A stretch of 64,000 nucleotides of DNA from Haloarcula salina. Its GTDB lineage: Archaea > Halobacteriota > Halobacteria > Halobacteriales > Haloarculaceae. The notes under the pieces were generated by a model. It searched no databases and was not told the origin of the DNA. It was given only the letters and a program-made list of their open reading frames with translations. The first letter of the stretch is position 1; every line of letters begins with the position of its first letter. Shown one piece after another: positions 45,534 to 55,157 of the stretch. Both the position numbers and the translations under genes were made by a program. Where the stretch lies: positions 186,001 through 250,000 of the forward strand of contig NZ_WRXL01000005.1 of NCBI RefSeq assembly GCF_010119195.1. Reading direction: 5' to 3'.

Positions 45534-46401
45534 ATCGACGCAATCGCGGTCGCTCGGCGCCTCTTTGACCGGGGACGCCGTTCGGAGCGCCCTGTTGCAC
45601 GTGGCCCTCTACGGGCTCGCGTTCCTCATGGCGGTCCCGTATCTGTACACGATCTCGCGGTCGTTCCAGCCCAACGAACTGCTGCGCGACCCGCGGCCGT
45701 ACTGGATCCCGCCACTCGTCGGCGAACCCATCACGTTAGAGCACTACCGGTACCTGCTGGAGAACACGCTGGTGGTCCAGTGGACGATCAACACGTTCAT
45801 CATCGCCGGCGGGGCGACGATCCTCATCGTCGCCATCGACTCGATGATCGCATTCTCGCTCACCCGTCTGGACTGGCCCGGACAGGGTGCCATCATGGGG
45901 ATCATCCTCGCGAGCTTCATGGTCCCGTACTACATGAACATCGTGCCCCTGTACCAGATCGTCTCGAACCTCGGCCTGATCAACTCCTACTGGGGCGTGA
46001 TCATGCCGGCGGCCGCGAGCCCGCTCGGGGTGTTCCTCCTCTATCAGTTCTTCAGAGACATCCCGGTGGAGTACGAGGAGGCGGCCAGACTCGACGGTTT
46101 CTCGACGTTCCAGGTGTACACGCGCATCATCCTGCCGCTCGCGAAGCCGATCCTCTCGGCGCTCGCGCTGTTCATGTTCGTCTACAACTGGAACGCGTTC
46201 CTCTGGCCCCTACTCGTGCTGTCGAACGAGACGGCCTACACGCTCCCGATCGGTCTCGTGAACCTCTATCAGGGCAACATCGACACGCCCGGGCTCCACA
46301 TGGCCGTCGCCATACTCGGCTCGCTGCCGCTGTTCGTCATCTATCTCATCTTCCAGGGACAGATCGTGCGGGCCGTACAGATGCAGGGCGCGACCGGATG
46401 A
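45526..46401 (+). CDS. Sugar ABC transporter permease (MalG/UgpE-like)
   Basis: A 291-residue permease, start taken at ATG 45526 (MPESTQSRS); a GTG at 45517 is possible. Coupling motif EYEEAARLDGFSTFQVYTRIILPLAKPIL. It pairs with the permease ending at 45533 to form the membrane channel. It overlaps the YesL-like gene by 4 bp. Confidence 0.9.
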   Translation: MPESTQSRSLGASLTGDAVRSALLHVALYGLAFLMAVPYLYTISRSFQPNELLRDPRPYWIPPLVGEPITLEHYRYLLENTLVVQWTINTFIIAGGATILIVAIDSMIAFSLTRLDWPGQGAIMGIILASFMVPYYMNIVPLYQIVSNLGLINSYWGVIMPAAASPLGVFLLYQFFRDIPVEYEEAARLDGFSTFQVYTRIILPLAKPILSALALFMFVYNWNAFLWPLLVLSNETAYTLPIGLVNLYQGNIDTPGLHMAVAILGSLPLFVIYLIFQGQIVRAVQMQGATG

Positions 46402-47114
46402 CGATGAGCGACGGCGACTCCGCGGACGCGACCGTCGGCGTCCACCGCGCCCTCGCCACCGCGGCCCGTCAGGTGTATCGCCACCCGCTGCCGATGGTGG
46501 CGATCAGCGTCGGCTGGGTCCTCGCGTCCCTTCCGCTGGTCACGATCGGACCCGCGACGCTGGGCGCCTATAGCGCGGTGCGGTCCGTCCGCGAGGACGG
46601 CCGCGTCGACCGCGGAGCGGTCAGGGAGACGCTCGCGGCCCACTGGCTCGACTCGGTGCTGTTCAGCGGACTGCTGGTCGTGTTCCCTGCCATCGCCGTC
46701 CTCTATCTCGGTCAGTACGCGGCCACGGGCGCGCCGCTCTCGGGCGTCCTCGGCGCGGTCGGCTTCTACCTGGCGTATCACGCCTGGGTCGTCTTCGCGC
46801 TGGCGTTCGTCTCGCTCGCGGACGGCGCGGACGCGGTCGACGCCGTCACGGGCGGGTACCGGTGGTCGGTCGAGAACCCGGTCGCGACCGTGCTCGTCGG
46901 CATCGTCACCGGGACGCTGCTGGTCGTGAGCGCGCTCCTGACGATCGCGCTTCCGCTCGTGTTTCCCGCGCTCGCGGCCGCGTTCCACACGGAACTGGTG
47001 GCCGCGGAGCGAGACGCGTCGGACAGCGACGAAACGGAAGCGACCATTTCGTCGGAGCGGTCCGTCGCCGGTGACGACCGCAGAAACGACGTTTCGACGA
47101 CGTTCGGACGGTAA
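46398..47114 (+). CDS. YesL/DUF624-like membrane protein
   Basis: A 238-residue membrane protein with about five hydrophobic segments. VYRHPLPMVAISVGWVLASLPLVTIGPATLGAY at its start fits the DUF624 (YesL) family. In bacteria YesL-like proteins accompany carbohydrate importers and polysaccharide utilisation operons; function is not established. Translational coupling to the permease gene supports the same setting here. A downstream start at 46404 is possible. The C-terminal 40 residues are hydrophilic and acidic. Confidence 0.65.
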   Translation: MTMSDGDSADATVGVHRALATAARQVYRHPLPMVAISVGWVLASLPLVTIGPATLGAYSAVRSVREDGRVDRGAVRETLAAHWLDSVLFSGLLVVFPAIAVLYLGQYAATGAPLSGVLGAVGFYLAYHAWVVFALAFVSLADGADAVDAVTGGYRWSVENPVATVLVGIVTGTLLVVSALLTIALPLVFPALAAAFHTELVAAERDASDSDETEATISSERSVAGDDRRNDVSTTFGR

Positions 47115-47122
47115 CGCGACCG

Positions 47123-48451
47123 TCAGTCGTCCAGATTCAGCGACTCGACGCCGTAGCTGATCTCACACAGCTCCGAGTTGGCCGCTGTCGAGGTCATCTG
47201 TAGGAGTTCGTCGCCGTGTCGCGAGGGCAGCAGCGGCGTGGTCCAGCCCACGAACCCACGGCCGCCGAGTTCGCTCTCCGTCTCGAACGACAGCGGGGCG
47301 TCCACGGCTTCCCAGTCGCCGCTGCCGTCGAGGTTCGAGTTCGCCAGAATGACCTCACCGTTGCCCGCTGCGAGGTCGCGGTTCCCGTCGACGAGCTGTT
47401 TCCCTGAGACGAGTATCGTCCCGTCTTTGCCGCCGGCGCGGGTCCACGTGACGTAGGGCCCGTTGATGAACCGCCGGCCATCGGCCGTCGAGACGAGGGT
47501 TCCCACGTCGGTCGGATCGCCCCAGTCACGCCCGTCGGGCGAGGTCTCGACGTAGACCTCGCCGTACAGGTAGTCCGGCCCGATGACCTCGTAGCTCATC
47601 ATGTAGGTGCCGTCGGGTAGCGGGGTGACGGTGGGCATCCCCGGCCGCGTCGTCCCGTCCGGGATGGCCGCCACGAACTGCTCGTCGCCCCACGACTGGC
47701 CGCCGTCCTCGGAGGCCTTGTACGCGACGAGCTGATTGTAGTCGTCGTCGGTCCCCATCCGCTCGTCTGCGAAGTAACAGACGAGGTTCCCGTCGTCGTC
47801 GAGCCCCAGTTCCGGCTCCCAGACGGGACTGTTCCCGTCGTAAGGGACGGCCTTGCCGCCCGTGACGACCGTGCTCACGAACTCCCAGGACTCCCCGCGA
47901 TCGGTGCTGGCGTAGAGGTCGATGCTCGTCTCGCCGAGTTCGCCGATCTCGCCCTCGGGAACGTCCTCCGGGTCGTCGAGGATCGGGATCGAGTTCCCGG
48001 CGGCGAGGACCGTCCCGGCCGGCCACGGGCCGACAGCGTGCGGGAGTTCGAACAGGGTCGGCTGGTATCGAAGCCCCCAGTCCTTTCCGCTCGTGTCGTG
48101 GATCTCGGAGAACTTGGACCAGGACTCCCCTCCGTCGGTGCTTCGGTAGACGGGGAAGTACGGCTCGGACCCGCCGCTCATCGACGGGTAGTACTCGAAC
48201 GTCGCGAGCAACTGTTTCTCGCCGCCCTTCCCCGAACCGTGCTTCAGACGTGTGACGCGAGGATACAGCGACCCGGGCGCGGGCGCGCCAGACGGGGGCG
48301 AGTACAGAGTGCCCTCGACGTCTGTCGACTCGTCGTTACGCCCGCGGCCCGCGAGGACGCCGGCTGACCCGACGGCGCCGACCCCAACGGCACCGACCGC
48401 GGCGAGGTACTTACGGCGGCTGTGCTGGCTAGTGGAATCGCGTTCGCTCAT
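47123..48451 (-). CDS. Secreted Asp-box beta-propeller protein, probable exo-glycosidase (sialidase/GH93-like)
   Basis: A 442-residue protein with a Tat signal (SRRKYLAAVGAVGVGAVGSAGVLAG, twin Arg at 12-13) and no lipobox Cys. Asp-box repeats are visible: STDGGESW, STDRGESW, SEDGGQSW and SPDGRDW. YQPTLFELP, WEPELGLDDDGNLVCYFADE and RPGMPTVTPLPDGTYMMSYE are typical of six-bladed propeller glycosidases. Given the GH51 arabinofuranosidase 78 bp upstream in the same direction, an exo-arabinanase of the GH93 type is a good guess; a sialidase-like enzyme is the alternative. Confidence 0.7.
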   Translation of the reverse strand: MSERDSTSQHSRRKYLAAVGAVGVGAVGSAGVLAGRGRNDESTDVEGTLYSPPSGAPAPGSLYPRVTRLKHGSGKGGEKQLLATFEYYPSMSGGSEPYFPVYRSTDGGESWSKFSEIHDTSGKDWGLRYQPTLFELPHAVGPWPAGTVLAAGNSIPILDDPEDVPEGEIGELGETSIDLYASTDRGESWEFVSTVVTGGKAVPYDGNSPVWEPELGLDDDGNLVCYFADERMGTDDDYNQLVAYKASEDGGQSWGDEQFVAAIPDGTTRPGMPTVTPLPDGTYMMSYEVIGPDYLYGEVYVETSPDGRDWGDPTDVGTLVSTADGRRFINGPYVTWTRAGGKDGTILVSGKQLVDGNRDLAAGNGEVILANSNLDGSGDWEAVDAPLSFETESELGGRGFVGWTTPLLPSRHGDELLQMTSTAANSELCEISYGVESLNLDD

Positions 48452-48529
48452 GACGCAGTCACGTGTTCACACGACTCCACAATAACTGTATCCCCGCTGT
48501 CAGCTTGAAAGAGAAAGGTCCCGGCTACG

Positions 48530-50062
48530 TTACTCCGAGAGCGTCAGGCCGACGACAGATGACGCGGGGGCTTCGAACGTGACGGTGCCGTCGCCCTCGT
48601 CGTCGACGGCCAGGTCGGAACCCTCGAAGGACTCGGCGTTGTCCTTCGTCGAGTACTCGCGGATGTCCTTGCCGTCGAACAGCACGGTGGCCGACTCGAC
48701 CGACGCGTCCGACCCGGCGTCGACGGTGATCGTCTCGGCCTCGTCGTGACGGCGGTTCGACGCCGTGACGAACAGCTCGCCGTCGCCCTTCGAGGCGGAC
48801 GCCGAGACCATCGGTACGTCGTGGTCTTCCTCCTCGAAGGACTCCACGTCGGTGTCGACGCTCGTCTCCAGCGCGGTCTGGCCCACGTGGTTCTCGTAGA
48901 GTTCGAACACGCGGAACGTCGGCGTCCGCCACGCCGATTCCTCGTCGGTCTGGACGAGGCACTGCAGGACGTTGACGGTCTGAGCGATGTTCGCCATCGA
49001 GACCACGTCGGCGCGGTCGTGGATGAGGTCGAGGACGCCGGCCGTCGCAACCGCGTCCCGGACGGTGTTCTCCTGTTCGAGCCCGTTGTCGTTCGTCGCT
49101 TCGGGATGCCACGCGCCCCACTCGTCGACGATGATGCCGACCTCGTCCTTCGGGACGAAGTCCGAGATGGTGTCCGCGGCACGGTCGATGTCGCCCGCGA
49201 TCTTCTCGGCCCGCGCGAACATCTTGTAGTACTGGTCGTCGGAGAAGTCCACGTCACCGCCGGCCTGGTAGTAGCGGTGGACGGAGAAGTGATCGAGCAG
49301 ATTGAACGGGGACCCCATGCCGAGGAACGTCCCGGGGCCGAACTCCATCCCGCCGTTGAGGTTCTCGAAGAAGACCCGGTTCCAGTCGTCGGTGAGGTGG
49401 CCACAGGCGATGAACTCCGTCGAGTCGGCGTTCATCAGGTTGTCGAAGCCGTTGAAGTAGTTCGCGAAGCGGCGGTACTCGTCGGCGTACTCGTCGGGCG
49501 CGAACCGGCCGCCACAGCCCCAGTTCTCGTTCCCGATGCCCCAGTACTTCACTCCGTAGGGCTCTTCCTGCCCGTTCTCGCGTCGGCGGTCGGTCAGTTC
49601 CGTGTCGCCGTCGTAGTTACAGTACTCGATCCAGTCCAGCGCCTCCTGCGGGGTGGAAGACCCGACGTTGACCGCGATGTACGGGTCAGTCTCGAGGAGC
49701 TGACAGAGGTGCAGGAACTCGTCCGTTCCGAACTCGTTCGACTCCTCCGGAACGTTGTCGCGCCCCTGTGTCCACCACAGATTCCGTCGACGGGGGCGTT
49801 CGTCCTGCGGACCCACACCGTCCTCCCAGTGGTAGTCGTCCGCGAAACAGCCACCCGGCCACCGCAGGACGGGCATTTCGAGTTCCCGGAGCAGTTCGAC
49901 GGTGTCCATTCGGATGCCGTCTTCCGTCTCGACCTGGTCGTCGTCGCCGACCCAGATCCCGCCGTAGATACATCGGCCGAGGTGCTCGGCGAAGTGGCCG
50001 TAGATGTTCTCCGAGATCCGATCGATAGTCTCGCCACCGCTAACGCTAACTTCGCTCGACAT
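48530..50062 (-). CDS. GH51 alpha-L-arabinofuranosidase
   Basis: A 510-residue glycoside hydrolase. The catalytic pair of this family is visible: acid/base Glu 179 in YWGIGNENWGCGG and nucleophile Glu 314 in VGIIVDEWGAWH. The N-terminal barrel start has YGHFAEHLGRCIYGGIWVG and LRWPGGCFADDYHWEDGVGP, characteristic of GH51. The C-terminal beta domain is about residues 390-510. There is no signal peptide, so it acts inside the cell on imported arabino-oligosaccharides, releasing L-arabinose. It is probably co-transcribed with the propeller protein downstream. Confidence 0.9.
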   Translation of the reverse strand: MSSEVSVSGGETIDRISENIYGHFAEHLGRCIYGGIWVGDDDQVETEDGIRMDTVELLRELEMPVLRWPGGCFADDYHWEDGVGPQDERPRRRNLWWTQGRDNVPEESNEFGTDEFLHLCQLLETDPYIAVNVGSSTPQEALDWIEYCNYDGDTELTDRRRENGQEEPYGVKYWGIGNENWGCGGRFAPDEYADEYRRFANYFNGFDNLMNADSTEFIACGHLTDDWNRVFFENLNGGMEFGPGTFLGMGSPFNLLDHFSVHRYYQAGGDVDFSDDQYYKMFARAEKIAGDIDRAADTISDFVPKDEVGIIVDEWGAWHPEATNDNGLEQENTVRDAVATAGVLDLIHDRADVVSMANIAQTVNVLQCLVQTDEESAWRTPTFRVFELYENHVGQTALETSVDTDVESFEEEDHDVPMVSASASKGDGELFVTASNRRHDEAETITVDAGSDASVESATVLFDGKDIREYSTKDNAESFEGSDLAVDDEGDGTVTFEAPASSVVGLTLSE

Positions 50063-50799
50063 ACGTTTTCGAATCCACGCCGGGTCGTATAACTATTGTG
50101 CTCGGCACCGGCTTCCGGTCCTGTTCCCCGGCATCGGCCCGGCAACCGCTGTCCGACGCACCGGGTCCGACTTGCTCAATTCATCCACCGCTGTCCGAAC
50201 CACCGCAGAGCAATTCTCTGCTGAATCCTCGCGCTATACAAAATTCCGCGAAATAGGGACGAACGCACCCAATCACGCACTCAATACGAGATTGCAGTTC
50301 GATATTGGTCTTCAAATACGGATCTGATATAATATATGGCGATTCTCATATTGAACATAGATAAATATACTCGATATGAGCTCAAATACCTCGATATGGG
50401 ATTATAGTGTCGTGTGGAGATAATATTAGAGCACACCGACAGGCATCAGCTGCCAGAATCGGTATCAGAGCGGTTCGCTCCGTCTGACTCGTCCCCCTTG
50501 CTGGGAACGCGTCCGGCACGCCAGTCAGCGGCGAACAACGTTCAACGATGTTGACCGCCAACTGCCGGTCCCCGGCCACTTCGGTGGTGGTCCGGTCACC
50601 CGTCAAAATCACTGCCCCTGGCGTCCGCTGCTCGATTACGAGGATCTGTCCCTCGACCGGTTCGAATATCGAACCGGGGCCACTCATAATGACTGTACAA
50701 CTGTTATTTCATCGCCCGCTGCGTGCCAATAATTCCCACAACGCACCGTCCAACAGTGTTGAACGATGTGCGTGAGCAGTCGTGGTCTCCGACGGGCGG
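50063..50799. other. 737-bp gap upstream of the GH51 gene, with two related palindromes
   Basis: It contains the inverted repeat TTCAACGATGTTGA at 50541-50554 (TCAAC-N3-GTTGA) and TCCAACAGTGTTGAA at 50750-50764 (CAAC-N3-GTTG with one mismatch in the outer arm). An AT-rich stretch lies at 50320-50430. The iclR-type gene ends at 50800. These sites may be operators for that regulator. A - strand ORF (50382-50687) is treated separately. Confidence 0.4.
50382..50687 (-). CDS. Hypothetical short ORF, doubtful
   Basis: A 101-codon frame starting MSGPGSIFEPVEGQILVIEQ. The first 60 codons have an acidic, GC3-rich look; the C-terminal third (AADACRCALILSPHDTIIP) does not. One palindrome (50541-50554) lies inside it. 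I recognise no family. It could be a small real gene, a decayed gene, or chance. Confidence 0.2.
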   Translation of the reverse strand: MSGPGSIFEPVEGQILVIEQRTPGAVILTGDRTTTEVAGDRQLAVNIVERCSPLTGVPDAFPARGTSQTERTALIPILAADACRCALILSPHDTIIPYRGI

Positions 50800-51579
50800 T
50801 CAGTAGTGCGAAAACCCGAGTTCGATGACGTTCGCGCTCTTCTTGACTGCGGCGACCAGTTCGTCGAAGCGCTCCGTCTCCTCGATACGGCTCTTCGGCC
50901 CAGAGGCCGACACGGCTCCGACGACTTCGTCGGCGCTCCGGCTGTGAATCGGCGCACCGATGGTGAGGACGCCCTGTCGCCTGTCCTGGTCCTCGATGGA
51001 GTACCCGCGGTCGCGGGTGCGCTCCAGTTCCTCGAACAGTTCGTCGCGATCCGTTATCGTGTGCTCGTTCGCACGGGGGAGTCCGTGTCTGTCGACGATG
51101 GACTCGACGCGCTCTCTCGGGTAGTGCGCGAGAATCGCCTTACCGAGGGCCGTCCAGTGCATGTGCGTATACTCTCCCACGGGGGCGTTGTCGTGGATCG
51201 CGTCCGGGCCTTCGGACTTGTAGATGAGGACGCGAAGCCCGTTCTCCTCGATTCCGAGGCTCGCGACCTCGCCCGTGTCGGTTTCGAGTTTGTCCACCTC
51301 TGCCCGCGCCGTCCGGTAGAGCTTCGACCGGTTTCGGAACGTCCCGCCGTATTCGAGGAACCGATAGCTCAGGGTGTACTCCTCGTCGGCCTGGACGACG
51401 AACCCTTCGTTCTGAAGCGTCTGGAGGTAGATGTGGACGGTGCTCTTGGGGATGTCTAGCTGTCCCGCGAGATCCGAGAGCCCGACCCGGCCTTCGGATT
51501 TGATCTGGTCGAGAATGGTGAACGCCTTCTCGACCGAACCGAGCGTCTTCCGCTCGTCCGCCGGTGAGTTGCTGGCCAT
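50800..51579 (-). CDS. IclR family transcription regulator
   Basis: A 259-residue regulator starting MASNSPADERKTLGSVEKAF. The N-terminal winged helix is AFTILDQIKSEGRVGLSDLAGQL followed by KSTVHIYLQTLQNEGFVVQ. The effector domain has HMHWTALGKAILAHYPRE, GYSIEDQDRRQGVLTIGAPI and VVGAVSASGPKSRI, all typical of IclR. In Haloferax volcanii an IclR member (XacR) controls pentose catabolism, so regulation of the surrounding arabinoside genes is plausible. Confidence 0.9.
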   Translation of the reverse strand: MASNSPADERKTLGSVEKAFTILDQIKSEGRVGLSDLAGQLDIPKSTVHIYLQTLQNEGFVVQADEEYTLSYRFLEYGGTFRNRSKLYRTARAEVDKLETDTGEVASLGIEENGLRVLIYKSEGPDAIHDNAPVGEYTHMHWTALGKAILAHYPRERVESIVDRHGLPRANEHTITDRDELFEELERTRDRGYSIEDQDRRQGVLTIGAPIHSRSADEVVGAVSASGPKSRIEETERFDELVAAVKKSANVIELGFSHY

Positions 51580-51703
51580 AGGAGAACTGACTCGCTTCGC
51601 GGGTTTAATTGTATCCGTCGGGACCCTCGGGGTCTCGACCGCTCACTCGGAAAAATCGACCGCTCACACAGAACGAACCGCGTCCCGTCGCGAGTCGTTC
51701 GCG

Positions 51704-52675
51704 CTATGACTGTACGAGGTTCCGCAGGGACGCCTCGTCGCCGGTCTCCGAGAGCGTCGTCACGTTCTCCGCCACGATCTCTGCGAGCCGGTCCCAGTGC
51801 TTCGGACTGTGACCAGCGTTGTGCGGCGTGATGAGCACGTTTTCGAAGTCCCACAGCGGATGGTCGGCCGGCAGCGGCTCGGGGTCGGTCACGTCGAGAG
51901 CGGCCCCGTCGATCTGGTTCCCTCGCAGTGCGGTCACGAGCGCCTCGGTGTCGATAATCTGGCCGCGACCCACGTTGATCACTCTGGCGTTCGGCGGGAG
52001 CGTCCTGAATTCCTCCGCCGAGAGCAACCCGCGCGTCGTGTCTGTCAGCGGGGCTGCGACGACGAGATAGTCCGTCTCAGCGAGGGCGGCCTCGAACTCG
52101 GGTCCGTCGAAGCCGATGACCTCGTCGGTCGGTCCGCCCTTCTCCGGCGTGTACCTGACACCGATCGTCTCGACGTCGAAGCCGGACAGCCGCTCGGTGA
52201 CCGCCGTTCCGATCGCGCCGAGACCGACGACCGTGACCGTGCTCCCCATCAGCTCCTCGGCCTGATAGTGCCGCCACTCGTTTCGCTGCTGGCGGTGCAG
52301 TCCCTCGCGGAGATGCCGCGAGAACAGGAGCATGTACCCCGCGACCTGTTCGGCGATGTTGGGCGCGTGGATGCCCGACGCGTTCGTCACCGCGATCCCT
52401 CTCTCGGCGAACCGTTCCAGGGGCAAGTGGTTGTACCCCGCCGCGACGCCGGCGAACAGCCGGAGGTTCTCCGCGCGCTCCAGGAGCGCCGCGTCGATGT
52501 CGACGCCGCTGACGACGGTGGCGTCTTCGATGAGGTCCCGCTCTTCCGTCGACGTGGCGGCGAATCGCACGTCGTGGTCCGGGAGTCTGTCGGCGAGCAA
52601 ATCGGCGTAATCGCGTGCGTGCAGTCCGTGCGTGTTGGCACGGAGGACGAGCACGTCGGGTGCGTTGTCATTCAT
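51704..52675 (-). CDS. D-2-hydroxyacid dehydrogenase
   Basis: A 323-residue NAD(P)-dependent enzyme, start at ATG 52675 (MNDNAPDVLVLRANTHG). Rossmann motif VVGLGAIGTAV; catalytic Arg in RVINVGRGQIID, Glu in LDVTDPEPLPADHPLW, and His in ITPHNAGHSPKHW. It interconverts a 2-oxoacid and a D-2-hydroxyacid; glyoxylate/hydroxypyruvate reduction is a likely activity given the pentose context, but substrate is not fixed. Same direction as iclR, 124 bp upstream of it, and divergent from the second sugar importer. Confidence 0.85.
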   Translation of the reverse strand: MNDNAPDVLVLRANTHGLHARDYADLLADRLPDHDVRFAATSTEERDLIEDATVVSGVDIDAALLERAENLRLFAGVAAGYNHLPLERFAERGIAVTNASGIHAPNIAEQVAGYMLLFSRHLREGLHRQQRNEWRHYQAEELMGSTVTVVGLGAIGTAVTERLSGFDVETIGVRYTPEKGGPTDEVIGFDGPEFEAALAETDYLVVAAPLTDTTRGLLSAEEFRTLPPNARVINVGRGQIIDTEALVTALRGNQIDGAALDVTDPEPLPADHPLWDFENVLITPHNAGHSPKHWDRLAEIVAENVTTLSETGDEASLRNLVQS

Positions 52676-52843
52676 GGCTATCGCGCCGGCAGGAGACCGC
52701 GGTCTCCCTCTGGCTGTACGTGCAGGCAACTGAACGAACGTATATTAATGTTTCCCACTGTGGCCCCCGATACGGCAGTCGCTGCTCCACTCACCCAAAC
52801 TATTATGTATGTTGGGGGTTTCGGTGCGAGTGAAGAGACCACC

Positions 52844-54226
52844 ATGAACAGGCGTCAATTCATCCAAGCAGCGGCACTCAGTGGCACAGCCGGCCTCGCC
52901 GGGTGTATCGGCGGGTCGAGCGATTCGAACAGTTCGGGCAGTTCCGGGACCACGACCCTGGAGTACTGGGAGTACTTCCACTCGCAGTCCGAGGTCGCCA
53001 AGACCCTGATGGAGTCGTCCGTCGAGGAGTTCCAGTCCGAGACCGACACGCAGATGCAGATGAACTGGGCGAGCTGGAACGACATCAACGGGGGCAAGTG
53101 GAAGAACAACATCCAGAACGGGAACCGTCCGGTCATCTACGACTCCACGAACTCCCTCGACGGGCAGTTCATCGAGCCGGGCTGGGTGAAGCCGGTCAGC
53201 GAGTACAAGGACCGCCTGGACGACGAGGCGGTCGAACACCTCGAATGGGCCTTCGAGATGACACAGAGCTGTTACCGCGGCTTCGACGAGGGGCTCTACG
53301 AGATCCCGATCGGTCTGGAGGTCGGCGCGCCGTTCATCGCGCGGACTGACCACTTCGAGGAGGCGGGCCTCTCCATCGAGGACGACTTCCCGCCCGAGAA
53401 CTACGAGCACCTCGTCCAGGTCGCGACCCAGTTGCAGGAGCAGGGGCCGGCTGACTACGGCTTCCAGATCTACGGGGCGCAGGGCGACGTGACCGACGAG
53501 GCCCTCGTGACCTGGACCGCGTCGGAGGGCGGCTACGACGGGATGTACCTCAACGAGGACTGGTCGGACGTGAACTACGACAACGACGTGTGGAAGGAGA
53601 TGACGAAGAAGTACGTCGATCTCTATCAGGAACACGGACTGTCCTCGGATAAGGCCCCGACGGCCTCGAACGAGGGCGCGGCGCAGATGCTCATCCAGGG
53701 CAACGTGAGCATGGTCCAGGGCAGCACGAAGGACTTCGGGTTGCTCCGCAGCCGCGCGGAGGACATGCTCGCCGACGGGACCATCGTGTTCGGGCCGTCC
53801 TGGGAGGGAGCCGCCGGCAACCGCGGCGACTTCTTCACCCAGTGCATCGCGCTGATGCGAAAGCCCGACGGCGTGGACGAAGACGCCTGGCAACAGCGAG
53901 AGGAGGCGGCCATCGCGTGGATCAACAAGGTCCTCTCGAAGGAGTTCCAGCGGCAAGTCCCGCGATCGCTGGCCACGCTCCCCGCCCGCAAGGACGTCTG
54001 GCCGGCGCTCAAAGAGGACGACCTACTCAGCCAGAGCAACTTCATCTCGACCTTGGAGACCACCGTCGACGGGATGGAACACGGCTGGTCGAGCCACCCA
54101 GGCATGAACGCGATCCAGTACAACATCGCCGGGCCGCTGTTCCAGGAGGCCGTCCGCGGGGAGATCTCGGCCGAGGAAGCCTGTGACCGCGCCGCCAGCG
54201 AGATACGAAACCAGGTCACCTTCTAA
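52844..54226 (+). CDS. Second CUT1-type sugar ABC transporter substrate-binding lipoprotein
   Basis: A 460-residue binding protein with Tat motif (NRRQFIQAAALSGTAGLAG, twin Arg at 3-4) and lipobox Cys at 21. Short Ser/Asn/Gly linker, then the ligand-binding fold from about 36 (TTLEYWEYFHSQSEVAKTL). It is not closely similar to the binding protein at 43238, so it probably takes a different sugar. It heads a five-gene operon with two permeases, an ATPase and a sugar-phosphatase-like enzyme. Confidence 0.87.
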   Translation: MNRRQFIQAAALSGTAGLAGCIGGSSDSNSSGSSGTTTLEYWEYFHSQSEVAKTLMESSVEEFQSETDTQMQMNWASWNDINGGKWKNNIQNGNRPVIYDSTNSLDGQFIEPGWVKPVSEYKDRLDDEAVEHLEWAFEMTQSCYRGFDEGLYEIPIGLEVGAPFIARTDHFEEAGLSIEDDFPPENYEHLVQVATQLQEQGPADYGFQIYGAQGDVTDEALVTWTASEGGYDGMYLNEDWSDVNYDNDVWKEMTKKYVDLYQEHGLSSDKAPTASNEGAAQMLIQGNVSMVQGSTKDFGLLRSRAEDMLADGTIVFGPSWEGAAGNRGDFFTQCIALMRKPDGVDEDAWQQREEAAIAWINKVLSKEFQRQVPRSLATLPARKDVWPALKEDDLLSQSNFISTLETTVDGMEHGWSSHPGMNAIQYNIAGPLFQEAVRGEISAEEACDRAASEIRNQVTF

Positions 54227-54227
54227 G

Positions 54228-55157
54228 ATGGCTTCCCAAACGAGTCACGCGCTCCTTCGCAGGACCGAACGCTACCGGGACGTCCTCTCGGAGAACTGGT
54301 TCGCGTACCTGTTGATCCTTCCAGTGCTGCTGTTCCTGGTGTTGCTCATGTGGGTTCCGTTCGTGCAGGGAATCTACATGAGTCTCCACAACTGGCCGTT
54401 CGGAGGCGACCCCTCCTGGGTCGGACTCGGCAACTACGAGTACCTGTTCGGGTGGCAGCCCTTCATCACGTCGCTGAAGGCGACGCTGATCTTCGCGTCG
54501 ACCACGCTGTTCCAGCTCGGCGTCGCGCTGGCGGCGGCGCTCGCAGTCCGCGAGATCCGCCGGGGGAAGAGCCTCGTCACGGGGTCGTTCCTCCTCTCGT
54601 ACACGCTGCCGCCGCTCGTCACCGGGACGATCTGGGCGTACATGCTCGAACCGGACCTCGGTCCGGTCTTCGGGTACCTCACGCAGTGGGAACTCCTCGA
54701 GGAGACGATCTACTGGGGGAGTCACGGCGACTCGGCGCTCGCCGTCATCCTGTTCGTGACGACCTGGACGTTCTGGCCGTTCATGTTCCTCATCATCTCG
54801 GCCAGCCTCGAGAGCATCCCCGAGGAGATGTACGAGACGGCGCGCATGTACGGGGCCAACCGGGTCCAGACCTTCCTCCGCGTGACGCTCCCGCAACTCA
54901 AGAGCGCCATTCTCATCGCGCTCAGCATCCGCATCATCTGGAACATGACGAAGATATCCCAGGTGCTCCAACTCACGAACGGCGGACCGGGGTACGAGAC
55001 GTCGATCCTCGCGGTGTTGCTCTATCGGTTCAGCTACGAGCAGGGACAGATGGGCATCTCCTACGCCGTCGGCGTCGTCCTGCTCACGATGACCATCGGC
55101 TTCGTCTTCGTGTTCATCCGCGAGTTCGAGCGGGCAAGCGGCGGTGATGCGGCGTGA
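54228..55157 (+). CDS. Sugar ABC transporter permease (MalF/UgpA-like)
   Basis: A 309-residue permease, start at ATG 54228 (MASQTSHALLRRTERYRDVL), two bases after the preceding stop. First helix WFAYLLILPVLLFLVLLMWVPFVQG. Coupling motif MYETARMYGANRVQTFLRVTLPQLKSAI. It overlaps the next permease by 4 bp. Confidence 0.9.
   Translation: MASQTSHALLRRTERYRDVLSENWFAYLLILPVLLFLVLLMWVPFVQGIYMSLHNWPFGGDPSWVGLGNYEYLFGWQPFITSLKATLIFASTTLFQLGVALAAALAVREIRRGKSLVTGSFLLSYTLPPLVTGTIWAYMLEPDLGPVFGYLTQWELLEETIYWGSHGDSALAVILFVTTWTFWPFMFLIISASLESIPEEMYETARMYGANRVQTFLRVTLPQLKSAILIALSIRIIWNMTKISQVLQLTNGGPGYETSILAVLLYRFSYEQGQMGISYAVGVVLLTMTIGFVFVFIREFERASGGDAA

Noticed and set aside
50139-50205. Origin-box-like CACCGCTGTCCGA sequences near the GH51 promoter
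   Set aside because: The GC[TAC]GTT half of the core is absent, so they do not belong to the family.
51797-52843. N-terminal extension of the second sugar-binding protein
   Set aside because: This part is antisense to the D-2-hydroxyacid dehydrogenase. The Tat signal starting at 52844 marks the true N-terminus.
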